Assembly (NCBI GenBank): GCA_902772085.1
Contig: CACXZL010000194.1
Coordinates: forward strand, 1-5,859
Length of the DNA: 5,859 nucleotides
Direction: 5' to 3'
Origin: an uncultured Coriobacteriaceae bacterium
GTDB lineage: Bacteria > Actinomycetota > Coriobacteriia > Coriobacteriales > Atopobiaceae
Positions 5,620-5,859 of this stretch are shown in pieces. How positions within the stretch are numbered: the stretch's first letter is position 1; every line of letters begins with the position of its first letter. Below the pieces are notes generated by a model, which was not told the DNA's origin, did no database searches, and worked only from the letters and a program-made list of their open reading frames with translations. The position numbers and the translations under genes were made by a program.

Positions 5620-5859
5620 ATGCAACACAAGCTCGACCTGTATTACTACGACGAATGCCCATACTGCCAGAAGGTGCTGCGCGCCATGCGTCGCCTCGGC
5701 ATCGAGGACAAGATCACGCTGAAAAACATCCTGCGTAGCCAAGAAGCGGCAAACACGCTCGTGCGCGTAGGAGGTAAGCGCCAGGTGCCCTGCCTCTTTA
5801 TCGACGGCGACCCCCTGTACGAGAGCGACGACATCGTGGCATATCTCGAGCGCGAGTTC
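5620..5859 (+). CDS. Glutaredoxin-like thiol oxidoreductase, 3' end beyond the window
   Basis: The first 80 codons are present and the frame is open at the window edge. AAGGGAG (5608-5614) sits 5 nt before ATG 5620. The protein has a thioredoxin fold of the glutaredoxin or glutathione S-transferase N-terminal type: strand KLDLYYYDECPYCQKVL with the CPYC redox pair (Cys13, Cys16), the cis-Pro region QVPCLFIDGDPLY (residues 55-67), then ESDDIVAYLE, which in this family contacts the thiol ligand. Glutaredoxins reduce disulfides or glutathione mixed disulfides in the cytoplasm. Single-domain members are about 80-90 residues, so only a few codons may be missing, but a longer protein with a C-terminal helical domain cannot be excluded. 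It diverges from the hydrolase gene. The electron donor in this organism is unknown. Confidence 0.88.
   Translation, partial: MQHKLDLYYYDECPYCQKVLRAMRRLGIEDKITLKNILRSQEAANTLVRVGGKRQVPCLFIDGDPLYESDDIVAYLEREF

Noticed and set aside
5582..5719. A short frame from ATG 5582
   Set aside because: It runs out of frame through the glutaredoxin-like gene, lacks a ribosome binding site, and shows no protein-like composition.

Overview
This window holds five protein-coding loci of a moderately GC-rich bacterium, in the order + + + - +. The best taxonomic hint is the large secreted protein at the right. It joins a row of Clostridial hydrophobic W (ChW) repeats to an NlpC/P60-type peptidoglycan hydrolase domain. 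In GC-rich genomes that combination brings to mind Coriobacteriia (Olsenella/Atopobium/Collinsella-like gut or oral actinobacteria). This placement is an inference and nothing in the window proves it.

Positions 1-281 hold no gene I can support. They contain a large stem-loop (40-103), a purine-rich GAGCGAAGCGAGC stretch and a long leader for the first gene. 282-1127 (+) is a 281-residue multi-pass membrane protein of unknown function. 1182-2119 (+) is a Gfo/Idh/MocA-family NAD(P)-dependent oxidoreductase. Its strong ribosome binding site and ATG lie in one frame, while the rest of the protein lies in the -1 frame. The two meet at a G GGA AAG heptamer, and about 14 residues of the Rossmann fold also appear to be missing. 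2283-3074 (+) is a 263-residue protein of unknown function with one N-terminal membrane segment, a Pro/Ser/Arg linker and a helical, coiled-coil-like C-terminal part.

Converging on it, 3236-5404 (-) encodes a 722-residue exported cell-wall hydrolase: signal peptide, Ala/Glu-rich linker, about nine ChW-type repeats (two decayed) and a C-terminal catalytic domain. A nested inverted repeat fills the gap between these two convergent genes. Diverging from the hydrolase, 5620-5859 (+) is a glutaredoxin-like protein with a CPYC motif, cut by the window edge.

The genes do not form an obvious pathway. Only the first two look like a possible operon (54-bp gap with no terminator-like hairpin), and a hairpin after the oxidoreductase separates it from the third. 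I see no CRISPR array, transposase, tRNA, rRNA or complete defence system. The most notable points are the frameshifted oxidoreductase, two unrecognised membrane proteins, and several perfect or nested palindromes between the genes, including a 20-bp perfect palindrome just upstream of the hydrolase.
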